From Plotosus lineatus (lineage: Eukaryota > Chordata > Actinopteri > Siluriformes > Plotosidae): a stretch of 64,000 bases of DNA. The stretch covers positions 23,968,501-24,032,500 of the forward strand of contig CM045733.1 in the NCBI GenBank assembly GCA_024760905.1. The letters run 5' to 3'. The position numbers and the translations under genes are program-made. Shown piece by piece: positions 45,336-55,635 of this stretch. Within the stretch, counting starts at the first letter, position 1. Each line of letters opens with the position of its first letter. The notes below the pieces were generated by a model. The model was not told the DNA's origin. It was given only the letters and a program-made list of their open reading frames with translations, and did no database searches.

Positions 45336-46670
45336 ATGACTCTGGTGCCTTTGAAGAACCCGGAGGAGACCTTGCCTCTGTCTGGCCTCCATCACGAAGC
45401 TTACAACCCTGAGGGGACAGATGAAGAATCCTGTGAGCATGTCTTCATCAACATCTCAGGCTTGCGCTTCGAGACACAGGTCAAGACGCTCGCCCAGTTT
45501 CCAAACACGCTGCTCGGCGACCCTAGAAAGCGGATGCGGTTCTTCGACCCGCTCACAAAGGAATACTTCTTTGACCGCAACCGACCGAGTTTTGATGCCA
45601 TCCTCTACTACTATCAGTCAGGCGGGAGACTTCGGAGACCTGCCAATGTGCCAGTGGACATCTTCATGGAAGAGATCAAGTTTTATGAGCTTGGAGAAAA
45701 AGTGATTGAGAATTTCAAAGAGGATGAAGGCTTTATTAAAGAGGAGGAACACCCATTACCAGAAAACAAGTTCAAGCGACAAGTGTGGCTTTTGTTTGAA
45801 TATCCAGAGAGTTCAGGACTTGCTAAAGGAATTGCGATTTTCTCCATGCTCATGATTTTAATCTCCATTATCGTATTTTGCCTAGAGACAATGCCACAGT
45901 TCCAGGACTACACCATCTCGAACCCTGAGGAACTCACGCCAAATCAATTCGCACATCCATTTTTTATCATCGAGACCCTGTGCATTGTTTGGTTCTCCTT
46001 TGAGCTGGTTGTGCGCTTTTTGGTGTGCCCGGGCAAGGCAGCATTTTTCAAAAACATACTGAACATTATCGAATTGATTGTAATCATTCCATACTTCATC
46101 GCACTTATTCGTGAGCTCGTTGAACACCAAGGCATCAGGCGCCACGTCAGATCATTGGCCATCCTGCGTGTTATTCGGCTCGCTCATGTGTTCTGCATTT
46201 ATAAGAACACACGCTTCTTCAAAAGTGTTCAGATCTTCGGAAAAGTGATGCAGGCAAGCATATGTGAGATCATTATTTTGACCTTTTTCTTCTTCAGTGG
46301 TGTTCTCCTTTATTCCACTGCAGCATATTTTGCAGAACAATCAGTGGAGGATTCAGTGTTCAGTAGTATCCCAGATGCCTTCTGGTGGGCCATTGTCACT
46401 ATGACCACTGTGGGTTATGGAGACATGATTCCAGTGACCCTTGGAGGCAAGATCGTGGGTACACTGTGCACCATCTCCAGTGTGATCACTATCGCGTTGA
46501 CGGTACCCATTTTCGTGTCCAAATATAACTACTTCTACAAACAGGAGACAGAGCACAGGGTGAATCATCAGATGGCTCAAGTAACATGTGGTCAGAAGCA
46601 ACAGCAGCAGCCTGGGTACGGTGATTTGGACAGGAGTGGCAGCAAATCTTCCATCTCCAAAACAGCCTAA
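45336..46670 (+). CDS. kcna: Kv1 (Shaker-type) potassium channel with altered voltage sensor
   Basis: Single-exon, 444-residue ORF, as usual for Kv1 genes. Kv1 subunits form plasma-membrane tetramers that pass potassium on depolarisation. Order: T1 tetramerisation domain (about 33-135, '[11 protein letters not shown]', '[12 protein letters not shown]'), S1 (163-184), S2 (207-229), S3 (239-258), S4 (273-296), S5 (306-331), pore with filter 'TTVGYGD' (357-363), S6 (371-398). S4 keeps R278, R281, K290, R293 and K296, but the third and fourth gating arginines are H284 and C287. S2 keeps E213, F220 and E223; S3 has E246 where Kv1 has Asp. In S6 the hinge glycine is S382 and PVP is T389-V-P. The S1-S2 loop has no N-glycosylation sequon. 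The C-terminus stops after 'SSISKTA', without the TDV PDZ ligand; most Kv1 proteins are about 50 residues longer. Closest by eye to Kv1.2/Kv1.3; the paralogue is unresolved. Confidence 0.95.
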   Translation: MTLVPLKNPEETLPLSGLHHEAYNPEGTDEESCEHVFINISGLRFETQVKTLAQFPNTLLGDPRKRMRFFDPLTKEYFFDRNRPSFDAILYYYQSGGRLRRPANVPVDIFMEEIKFYELGEKVIENFKEDEGFIKEEEHPLPENKFKRQVWLLFEYPESSGLAKGIAIFSMLMILISIIVFCLETMPQFQDYTISNPEELTPNQFAHPFFIIETLCIVWFSFELVVRFLVCPGKAAFFKNILNIIELIVIIPYFIALIRELVEHQGIRRHVRSLAILRVIRLAHVFCIYKNTRFFKSVQIFGKVMQASICEIIILTFFFFSGVLLYSTAAYFAEQSVEDSVFSSIPDAFWWAIVTMTTVGYGDMIPVTLGGKIVGTLCTISSVITIALTVPIFVSKYNYFYKQETEHRVNHQMAQVTCGQKQQQQPGYGDLDRSGSKSSISKTA

Positions 46671-46886
46671 TTATATTCATCGAAAGAAAACCTGTAGCCC
46701 ACAAAAAGCCTACACAGGGAAACTGACAGAAGAACAAGTGTAAACAAACAAACAACAAGGAAACAGATCAAGCATGGCTTTTAACAATGCCATTAAACAG
46801 AATCATTTTCCTTCAAGAAGTCATTGGTAGAGTAATACAATCAGCAAGATGTGAAAACAGGATGGCTTCCTTTTTCTATCTTTCTT

Positions 46887-46938
<52 letters not shown>

Positions 46939-46950
46939 TTCTTTCTTTCT

Positions 46951-47019
<69 letters not shown>

Positions 47020-47500
47020 TTCTTTCTTTTGTCCACGTCTTACTCCTTTACTGAGTAATAACTCATTTATTAGACTATAAACAACATTAGTTTAAATGAG
47101 GAGAGAACATAAGGCACTTACCAGTGGTTGAGATAAATGCGACTAGATGTGTTTGTCAGGTTTTTATATCCGCACTCACCTGACACTTTATCTATGCTGA
47201 TTTGCCTATAAAAATATGCGTTAATTCATTAACTACTAATTTATCCTGTATAAAAAAAATAATAAAAGTTATCTTACATTATCTTAACAGGACTAATACA
47301 GTTATTGACACACAGGATTGTATCTTAGTTGAATTAAATACTCTGCTGAAAAAAAAAAATCCAGCTTTGGCTCAACAGTTATCAGATGTCCAAAAATATC
47401 TATATATAAATGCTTGTGTGGAAATATTATGATATACATGTACTGTACTGTGAATTCCAAATATTAATACAACACTTCAAAATAAATTATTTTGCAATAA
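46671..47500 (+). other. Probable Kv1 3' UTR and flank
   Basis: Holds a long CT tract (46893-47029) and then AT-rich sequence. The first plausible polyadenylation signal is AATAAA at 47481-47486; use of this site is not shown by the sequence. Confidence 0.4.
46893..47029. repeat. (CT)n polypyrimidine tract, two similar halves
   Basis: Two CT runs each end in 'ctcactctttctttcttt', so the tract looks like an internal duplication of one unit. It starts 222 bp after the Kv1 stop codon. Confidence 0.95.
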
Positions 47501-47956
47501 TCGTGTATACAGTACTTGTTGACCCAACTCCTGAAAAATCCAGTTTAAGTTGATCAGCTCCGAGCTTCCAATAATCAGCCTGAGTTTAATAATCAAGTTA
47601 TTTTCCAGATTCTTGCTTATTTGAATAGATTGGTCAACAAAACATCAACACGTATATACAGTAGTACCAATCCCACTTTCCTCAATTTATTACACTTTTA
47701 TATATTCTCTGACTGGTTGAATCCATAGTTGTAAACAGGCCCTGAAGAGTTACCTAGTTACCGAACTGCCTGTGCATTGATCAGGCCCTGATCACGTTGC
47801 ATGGGCAACCAGAAAGAAAGCAGAATTCAGATCCATCGTCCCAAACATCAGTTCTCTGAGCATTAAATGAGCTGTGTTTTAAGGGAACATGAAGGAAGAT
47901 CATGTCTGTCAGCTACATCCATAACTACTCTTCATCATACAACAGCTACTAAATAC

Positions 47957-48258
47957 TCACTCGTTTGCGAAACTGCTAAATCCCATTAGCATCGCAAGGA
48001 CGCTGGAGCCTATCTAAGCTGACACATGGAAAAAGGCGGGATATACCCATACCATCACATGGCCAGCACACACAACGCACAACTACTTGGACTAACCAAT
48101 TCATCTAGCATTCAAGTTTTTGGACTGTGGGAAGAAAAGGGAGTACCCAAATGGGAGCCTTCCAGGAGAACATGTAGAAATGCCCGAGCCTTGGACTTGA
48201 TCCCAACTTTTTGTGCTGAGGTGGATGTGCTGACATCTACGCCACTATGCTGCCTCCA
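47957..48258 (-). mobile_element. SINE-2 copy, degraded
   Basis: Minus strand: 'gtagatgtcagcacatccac', 'tctcctggaaggctcccatt', 'ttcccacagtccaaaaac' and the 'tgggatttagcagtttcgc' tail. Confidence 0.65.
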
Positions 48259-48836
48259 CCACTAAACATCTCTAACCAAATCCGATCGTGACACTGTTTA
48301 TTATATTTTATACAACTGTGCCATTTATATTAATCAATACAATACTGTACATTCTTCTCTGATACATCTGTAAAGTTCATTAATCTTGTCCATTAATATC
48401 AATTTATATTTCATGTTTATATTATTCAATATTGTTTTACCATTTTTATTTTGTTATTATTAGGTGCCTAGATAACTTTATATTAATTTGATTTCAAAAA
48501 TATTTTTTAAACCAGCATGCCAATAAAACTCAGTGTAAGCTGAAATATAACTGAACATAAAGCATCATTCTTCTGTTGAGTGTCGATGGGAAAACTAAAC
48601 AGATTCAACTCCAAGACATCAATGCACAGCAAAGACTTGCTATTGCTTCCAAGGCCATTTTTTGCTTGTAATTCTGATGTGTGACATCAGTGAATTTAAA
48701 CACTTATTTGGTTAGTTAGGCAATTCTATTTTCACAACCAACAAGTTAGGTGCCCCAGGTTCATTATTGCATGTTGTTCCTGAGGGTAGGATATCTGGTC
48801 TGATCTGACAGAATAGTTACTTTTGCACAAACTTCT
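48259..48836. other. AT-rich non-coding stretch
   Basis: No frame, repeat end or RNA gene recognised. Confidence 0.5.
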
Positions 48837-49158
48837 CATCAGTTCATTTTCTGTAACCGCTAATCATCCTAATTAGGGTTGCGTGGAGGCTGGTGCCCAT
48901 CCCAGCCAACTCAGGGTGAGGGCAGTGTACACCCTGGACAGCTCGCCAGGCCATCGCAGGGCGGAAACACGCTGACGGCTTTGCAGCCTACTCTTGTCGA
49001 AAGTCAGCAACGGTTCTTTTACATGCCTCACACCAGACAGTGAGAGACATGGCCGGCCTTTGATAACCCAGTTAGCTGCACTGGGGGGGACAGTGGCAAC
49101 CTTGTGTAGAGTGGGACTCAAACCTCCAACCTTTGGATCAGCGAGCTGGTGCCTTATA
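48837..49158 (-). mobile_element. SINE-1 copy with L2-like tail, 12-bp target duplication
   Basis: Minus strand: shortened head ('aaggcaccagctcgctgatc'), B-box region 'ggtttgagtccc', full body and tail 'gatgggcaccagcctccacg'. Flanked by gcacaaacttct at 48825-48836 and 49159-49170. Confidence 0.9.
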
Positions 49159-49285
49159 GCACAAACTTCTGAAATTATTAATGTTGCCTATAATAGAAAG
49201 GTGTCAGAACATAGTGCATTGCATATATGTATTTATATTTATATACACGGTCACCGCAAAAAACTTCACATTTGCGTTTCACAGC

Positions 49286-49325
<40 letters not shown>

Positions 49326-49420
49326 CTGTAAAACATTCCACTTACCTTTGAAATGTGAAAGGGTTTTGGGTTTCGGTGATTGTTGTAAGTACAATAATGG
49401 TTATGTAATGAGTGTTAAAT

Positions 49421-50318
49421 TTGTCATGAAAATGTTGAGGTTCTCTTTGGGAGTAACGAGGATGGATAGGATCTGGAATGAGTACATCAGAGGGACAGCA
49501 CATGTAAGAGGTTTTGGAGACAAAGTCAGAGAGGCTTGATTGAGATGGTTTGGACATGTACAGAGGAGGGATAATGAATATATTGGTACAGGAATACCTC
49601 ACTTTCCGTGGTTAATTGGGACCGAGATCCCCACGCGACCTTCTGACAAATCTGCAAAGTAGGATCATCCCCCCAACCCCCTGACTGACATATACATGCA
49701 TGTATATTTGTGTATAATATGAATAAATACATATTTGATTTCTATAAATCCTTATAATAACAATTAAACATTCAAAAATAATGCATGAGATGTAAATAAA
49801 ATATAAATACACACACATACAGACGCGCGTGCGTATGCACACAGATGCGCGTGCATACACTCAGATGCGTGCCTCACAAAAATGTAACTAGTTTTGATGG
49901 AAAGTAATGGGTTGTTTTTGTTTTGTGTTGGTTTAGGTTTTTTTTCATAATTGGCCTTGATTTTGTGGCATTTTACTTAACTTTTCCCCGTATCCTTCCT
50001 TAATTTCCTTATTTTTTTAATTCTATTAATATTTAAACAAAAAACCGTGATGCACTGAAGCCGCATGAATTGAAACACGAAGTAGCAAGGGATCCCTGTA
50101 GTAGGATGCTGAGGTTGGAACTACCAGGTAAAAGGTCTAGAGGAAGACCAAAGAGAAGATTTATGGATGTGGTGAAGCAGGATATGAAGATAGTTGGCGT
50201 AAGAGAAGAAGCTGCAGAGGATAGGGTGAGATGGAGGCAGATGATTCTCTCTGGCGACCCCTGAAGGGAACAGCCGAAAGAAAAAGAAGAAGAAGAAGAA
50301 GAAGAAGAAGAAGAATTG
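49421..50318 (+). mobile_element. RTE LINE 3' portion split by MITE-M
   Basis: The two parts are 49421-49588 and 50099-50318. They encode 'MKMLRFSLGVTRMDRIWNEY', 'RGTAHVRGFGDKVREA' and then 'RMLRLELPGKRSRGRPKRRF', with the stop after 'GDP' and a (gaa)n tail. Joining them across one TA restores the LINE reading 'atattggtagtaggatgctg' found in related copies. Confidence 0.9.
49589..50098 (+). mobile_element. MITE-M copy, 510 bp, complete
   Basis: Starts 'caggaatacctcactttccg' and ends 'gaagtagcaagggatccctg', with TA at 49587-49588 and 50099-50100. The ends are weak inverted repeats. Interior landmarks: 'ggttaattgggaccgagatc', 'cataaatcc/tataataacaat', 'gatgtaaataaaatataaat'. This is the reference copy for the family here. 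Confidence 0.9.
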
Positions 50319-51026
50319 TGCAAATATCAGTAAATATACATCTTCTTTTCTGATACTGAATCAGAATCATAATCTGTAATGATGATGTGATGGCTTATTA
50401 ACGGGGTTGCATCATGTCAATTATCTGTGCCATATGTAGCACCAGAGAATAATTACCTACTGTGCCCTCACAGATGCTGCCGAGGCACACTGGAAGAATA
50501 CGGACTCTCGACCTGGGAGCCAGCCAGCTGCAATGAAACCGGCTGGCTGCTTTGCGGAGTGGCTGGCTCGCTGTTTAGCCGGTTATAGAAGAAGAAATAA
50601 CTGGCTATGACGATATACAGTTGGCTATTAGTTTCTAAAGTTAAACACATGTAAAAAATATATAATTTGGCTGCATACACAAAATTATACATGTCCTGTA
50701 ATGAATTTATGTAATCAAGGCATTTATTAAGACATTATGATTTGTTAGTAATAGCAATCATATTAAATAGTCACACGCGCATACAAACTTCTGTTTCAAG
50801 ATTTAGGGTAGAGACACGTGCCTGATGTTTTGTGATATAAATGACAAATTTAGAAATATCTTTCTGTTATCTGTACTGTAAGCCAAAATACCATAAGTAC
50901 CATCTCTGTCTAAATCCAATCACGAGGAATGGACGTCGATCCCTGAAGCTTGACTGATGCTCATACAGGGAGTGTCATGGCTGTGATCACAATAATCTAC
51001 TGTGTGGTTCGCTTGGCCACATACGG
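50319..51026. other. Non-coding stretch with a short GC-rich patch
   Basis: A patch with repeated 'ggctggct' phrases lies at 50510-50585. Nothing else recognised. Confidence 0.5.
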
Positions 51027-51225
51027 ACTCACAATTTCGGACAGCCAATTAACCTACCGTGCATGTTTCTGGACTGTGTGAGGATACCGGAGTACCCGGA
51101 GGAAACCCACGCAAGCGCAGGGAGAACATGCCAACTACACATAGAAACGCCCAGGCCTGGAATCGAACCCAGGCCTTTTTGCTGTGCGGCGGACGTGCTA
51201 ACCACTACGCCACTGTGCCGTCGTA
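51027..51225 (-). mobile_element. SINE-2 fragment, head half
   Basis: Minus strand: 'acagtggcgtagtggttagc', 'cacagcaaaaaggcctgggt', B box 'ggttcgattcc', 'catgttctccctgcgcttgc' and 'ccgggtactccggtatcc'. The tail is absent. Confidence 0.82.
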
Positions 51226-52312
51226 TATAAGTACCATAACCATGCAAACTTTCAGCAAGCAGCATATTATAAAAGGTAGTGTTGAATACAAATCGTGATA
51301 ACACAGTACAACAAAGGGAGCTGGAGTAAATAAATGGCGTATTAGGGCCTTTCACAGGCCGGAAAAAATAGACCGGAAGCTGGATGTTTGCATTTTGAAG
51401 ACATTCACTTCGTAACATCCATTGGAGAACTGTCTAAATCAGTCTGAATCTGAGTCTCTTCTTCTGTAGATTGTGTAATACTTTCCACATATCGTCAACC
51501 AACAATTAACGAGGTCTATCTGCCTTTGAAATGAAATGGCAGATGAACCTTGTTAATTCTCGGTTGGTGATTTGGATCCAGATAGAAACAAAGAAGACAG
51601 CAGTAGTACAAACTACTACAGTACTCTCTTGAGATTCTGTTCAAGTTTAAATCAATAAATATCTCAAATAAATTGTCTACGAGAAAAAGCTGGATTTATC
51701 CACTTACCGCTAACAAAGTGAGCAGAACAAACAGAGACATTCTGCAGGTTCTTGTTTGAAAAGTTCTGTACAATCTGAGCTAGCCATATCCTCCCCCGAT
51801 CTGAGCTGATTTTTTTTCCCCTCATTCCTCGCCCTAATTTGTTATTATTGTGGGTAAACGATAACACTCAAGTTTACTTTCTCTGTTTTTCCTGTTGAAA
51901 CCGACTGAAATTGAACATTGAACTCACAATGTTTGAAATATAAGTGAAGCTGGAACCTAAGCCGGAAGCACTCCAAAATAGAGTTCACTTCTGTGTATAA
52001 CGTTGAATGTAATTCCTCAAATATCAGGTCTTGTGTTTAGATCAATGATTGGCAGGTATGCCAGCAAGTTTATATAGGAAGTGATAACATGGTAAATGAT
52101 TTTAATCAACAATGGATGGCTTTTAAAAAAAAACAAAACAAAAAAAAAACAGTTATCATTGGCAACAAGAGATGGCGTAGAGGTCTGACTGACAGTCTCT
52201 CTCTCTCTCTCTCACTCTCTCTCTCTCTCTCTCTAAGCTTGCCAGTGTTGTGAACCAAAGAAAACACAGAAGAGTGCACGGATATCAAATTGGAAATGTT
52301 CTGAAGAAGTGT

Positions 52313-52350
<38 letters not shown>

Positions 52351-52921
52351 GTTTGGTAATGACAGTATCAAAACATTACATATTACCAAAATGCACCTCA
52401 TTCTAAGAGAAAAGCTATTTAACATCATGTCTCATTAAACCATGAAGTCTTCAGTGTAACGATCACAACTGTGTCCCAGACCCAAAAAATCAATTAGAAG
52501 GCGGTTTCATAGTATGTAGGGCTTTGCTTCATGCCAAAGTTTTTTATTATTGTAGGTTCAAATAAAGGAGTGTTTAATTTAAACAAACAGAATGTTACAC
52601 TGACAATATGTACTAAATTTCACTCACGTCCTCAGGGCTTCGCCCAGTCAACAATTTAAAGCTTATTGAGAATACAGGTCACAGGCAAAGAGAAACTGGG
52701 AGCCAGTCCAGTGTGGTTAAAAATCAATATAGTTGACTTTTTATTCACATTGAGACAGTAACGTATTACACTGGAACAAGCCTACAGCTAACAAAAGCTT
52801 GAACGGTATCATAACCTGTATCACTGAATATTTAGTTGCTTACTGTCTCTCATGTCGTGGTAGCGTTATGTGGATTGTGGCAGTTCTCCGTCGAGTGTAG
52901 GAGTTATTAAGATCATTTAAA
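51226..52921. other. Non-coding stretch with short microsatellites
   Basis: Contains an interrupted (CT)n at 52196-52234 and (CA)n at 52313-52345. A weak frame on the minus strand (51664-51867) contains 'SAHFVSGKWINPAF', recalling THAP-domain proteins, but it is too short to call. Confidence 0.45.
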
Positions 52922-53083
52922 GAGTATCCGCATAGTCGTGAGCGTGTTTCTGCCCCTTGCTAAAAGGGTTGTGTCAGGAAGGGAAGCCGACGTAAAAACC
53001 TATGCCAAATCAAACATGTGAATCAGATGATTCGCTGTGGTGAGCCCTGAAAAAGGGAAAAAGCCGAAAGGAAAAGAAGAAGA
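52922..53083 (+). mobile_element. SINE-1 RTE-type tail, 5'-truncated
   Basis: Starts in the body ('gtgagcgtgtttctgcccct') and includes the full RTE-derived tail: 'gtgtcaggaagggaagccga', 'tgccaaatcaaacatgtg', 'gatgattcgctgtggtgagc' and 'gccgaaaggaaaagaagaag'. Confidence 0.88.
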
Positions 53084-53611
53084 TTATGGAGTTTTTCTGT
53101 ATTACGTCAGTAATTACACTGTTGTTGGTTTTTTTGTTGTTGTTTTACAGGACGTGATTTTTCAATTGTAGGCTCTCAGCCTGTTTTTTTTTTTTTTTTT
53201 TTTTTTTTTTTTGTATATGTAGGAATCAGTCACCACACACAGATAATCCCACAATTTCCAGCAGCAAGTCAGTGCAAGACTGTGGGCAGGAGTGTCTGTC
53301 AGAGTATGACAACCAATAAAAAAAAAAACAGACAAGAAGTCGGGCAATAAGTGCACCTTCTGAAAAAAAAAAAAATAAAAAATTAAATAAATAGTGAGAG
53401 CATGGACTTGCACCGCTCTTAATATTTAACTGCTCCCAGAACCATCTGCTGAAGAATAATCTTTTTTATGATGATGATTCATATGATTAGCATTGTTACA
53501 CCTTTCAGCATTCACCATGATATTTCTTTATTCTTGTAAAAATACAAAAAAAAAGAACAATTAAAATTATTAAATTACTATTTAAATTATTAAAAATGTA
53601 CAAGGTATTCA
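53084..53611. other. Non-coding stretch with a poly(T) run
   Basis: Poly(T) at about 53184-53212. No gene or element end recognised. Confidence 0.5.
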
Positions 53612-53817
53612 TATGGTGTTTAGTATGTTTGCCTGACAAGAAGAAGATCTTGGCTTCGAGACCTGGGTTTTGCAAGAATGTTTCTCTGTGTAGTTTGCAT
53701 GTTCTCCTTGTTATTGCATAGATTTCCTCTGGGGAATCCAGTCTCCCCTGACAGTCCAAAGACATGCGCAGTCGGCAGACGGGCTGGTCCAAATTACCCA
53801 TAGATGTGAGTGTATAT

Positions 53818-53853
<36 letters not shown>

Positions 53854-53975
53854 TGTGTTGTCCCTGCGATGGACTGATTAGCTGTTCAGGGTGTACTCAG
53901 CCTTCATCAGCCGACAGTTGACTGAAATAGGCTCCATAGGCTTAAGTGATTTTTGGATAGGAGATTGATGAATGG
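53612..53975 (+). mobile_element. SINE-2 copy, degraded, with internal (TG)n
   Basis: 'tttgcctgacaagaagaaga' head, 'gtagtttgcatgttctcctt', 'ctgacagtccaaagacatgc', (TG)n at 53821-53851 and tail 'gctgttcagggtgtactcag'. Confidence 0.75.
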
Positions 53976-54227
53976 AGAAAGGTATTAATAATGTCAATTT
54001 GAAATGTGTCCCTTATTTCCTTCCTATTATATTTTATTGCTTATTTACTTCATCAAAAACCTAAGTTCTTGAAATGTATATTCTCGATCTCTGTAAAGTC
54101 CAGGAAAAGTGCAAAGAAGCAGCGGTGCAAGAGACTAGTCAAGTCAATTCATTGGATGCATTCAACAGTTTATATTCTGGTATAAAGCACTGATAGTTCA
54201 TCCAGATATTATATAGTAGGCCTGACT

Positions 54228-54536
54228 AGTGGTGCCGGTGGCATAGTCGTTAGGGTGCTGGGCTCATGATCAGGAGGTTGTGTGTTCAAATCCCAGTTAG
54301 ACCCCCACTGTGCCAGGACCCCTGGGCAAGGTCTCAACCACAAGTGTGCCTCTGTTTACCCAGTAGTATAAATAGGTACCGGTAAAAATATACTGGGATG
54401 ATAACCTGCGATGGACTAGCGTCCCATCCAGGAGGAGTTGTACTCCTAGTCGCTTCACACTGTGGAAACTGCGGATAAGCACTGGTCCAATGAGCTACTA
54501 GGCTCGGGTGTAAAACGCCCAACGGACTGTACCTTA
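54228..54536 (+). mobile_element. SINE-3 copy, short target duplication
   Basis: 'tgccggtggcatagtcgtta' head, B box 'gttcaaatccc', complete body and end. Flanked by cctgact at 54221-54227 and 54537-54543. Confidence 0.88.
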
Positions 54537-54689
54537 CCTGACTTGATCATGCTATAAATCATGTGCTATGATTCTTAATAGTCAGCACAGTAACAGGAAA
54601 ACTGTAGTTTTTATTTATGTAAAAAAAAAGTGTGGGTCTGTGATTCATCCCTTTGTAATTTTTTTTTGGGTTAGATAATATTCATTTCT

Positions 54690-54815
54690 TCTTTTTCTAA
54701 TAATTATGGTCATGGGAAGACTAGCATCCATCCCAGCTGACTCTGGGTGAAGGCAAGATACACCCTGATACGCTGGCCAGGTCATTGCTGGGCCAGCACA
54801 TATACACTCTCTGAC
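54690..54815 (-). mobile_element. SINE tail fragment
   Basis: Minus strand of the shared L2-like tail: 'agagtcagctgggatggatg' and 'cttcccatgaccataatt'. It abuts the LINE fragment that follows. Confidence 0.55.
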
Positions 54816-55205
54816 ACTCCCACCTCGGGGTGATTTGAAATAGGTTAGTTCTGGTGATGTGTTGTGCTGATCTGACCACTTTCTCTAGAGCTTTGTAGAC
54901 TAGAGCATTACAAGTGCTGTCCCAAGTAATGATGCAGGCAGACGGAATACTCTCGATGGTGCATTGGTAAAAGTTGCTGAGGAGTCCATGCCAAATCTCC
55001 TCAACCTCTGAAGAAAGAAGAGCCATTGTCTCGCTGCTTTTGTGATCACACCCATATCATGTGACCAGCTCAGATTCTCATTGATGTTGACCCCCAGGAG
55101 CCTGAAGCAACTGATTCTCTCCACCTCTATCCTTTCAATGTTGGTAGGGTTGTGTGTCTTCCACCTTGCTGTCTCTTGTATGATGAGCTCCTTGGTCTCA
55201 AATTA
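54816..55205 (-). pseudogene. L2/jockey-group LINE reverse transcriptase fragment
   Basis: The minus strand gives 'ETKELIIQETARWKTHNPTN', 'FRLLGVNINENLSWSHDMGV', 'QWLFFLQRLRRFGMDS', then after a frameshift 'NFYQCTIESIPSACIITWDS' and 'ALEKVVRSAQHIT'. This is the region after the palm in L2/jockey-group fish LINEs. Both ends are missing. Confidence 0.85.
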
Positions 55206-55306
55206 ATACGTGTATCCTCCAAAAAAGGGATTTTAAGAAAAAACAAAAAGAAGTGTTTTTGCTAGAGTAACCTGCGTGTTCATGTTTATTTAACATGTAC
55301 TTTTTT

Positions 55307-55559
55307 TGCACGTTCTCCTTCTGCTTTTGTGGGCTTCCTCTGGGTGTTCCAGTTTCCTCTCACAGTCCAAAAAAAACAAAAAATACACATTACATTTATT
55401 GGATATGCTCAATTCTAGGTGTAAATGGTTAAGTAAATGTTAACTAGTGAGCTGTTCAAGGTGTACACTGACTTCGCTTGAAGTTGGCTGGGATGGGCTT
55501 TGGTTCCCCCAGTGACTGCTAAAGAGTGCAGCTGTTTAGAAACCAAAATGAAATGAAAC
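55307..55559 (+). mobile_element. SINE-2 copy, 5'-truncated
   Basis: Starts in 'tgcacgttctccttctgctt', then 'ctctcacagtccaaaa', a short gap and the tail ('gagctgttcaaggtgtacac', 'ggctgggatgggctttg'). Confidence 0.7.
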
Positions 55560-55635
55560 ATTTGGAAGTTTACTTAGAAATTTAAAGAATTTCTCAGGAG
55601 AGTCTATCTACAGGAGTGGTGTTAACAGTACACAG

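Noticed and set aside
45336..46670. Dismissing the channel as a pseudogene
   Set aside because: The frame is intact over 444 codons, the T1 domain, charge-transfer residues and selectivity filter are preserved, and the ATG has an upstream in-frame stop and an acceptable context. Decay is still possible and is listed as the main alternative.
51664..51867. Possible THAP-domain gene or P-element relic on the minus strand
   Set aside because: Only 'AHFVSGKWINPAF'-like text recalls THAP; the zinc-binding cysteines and the rest of the domain could not be placed.
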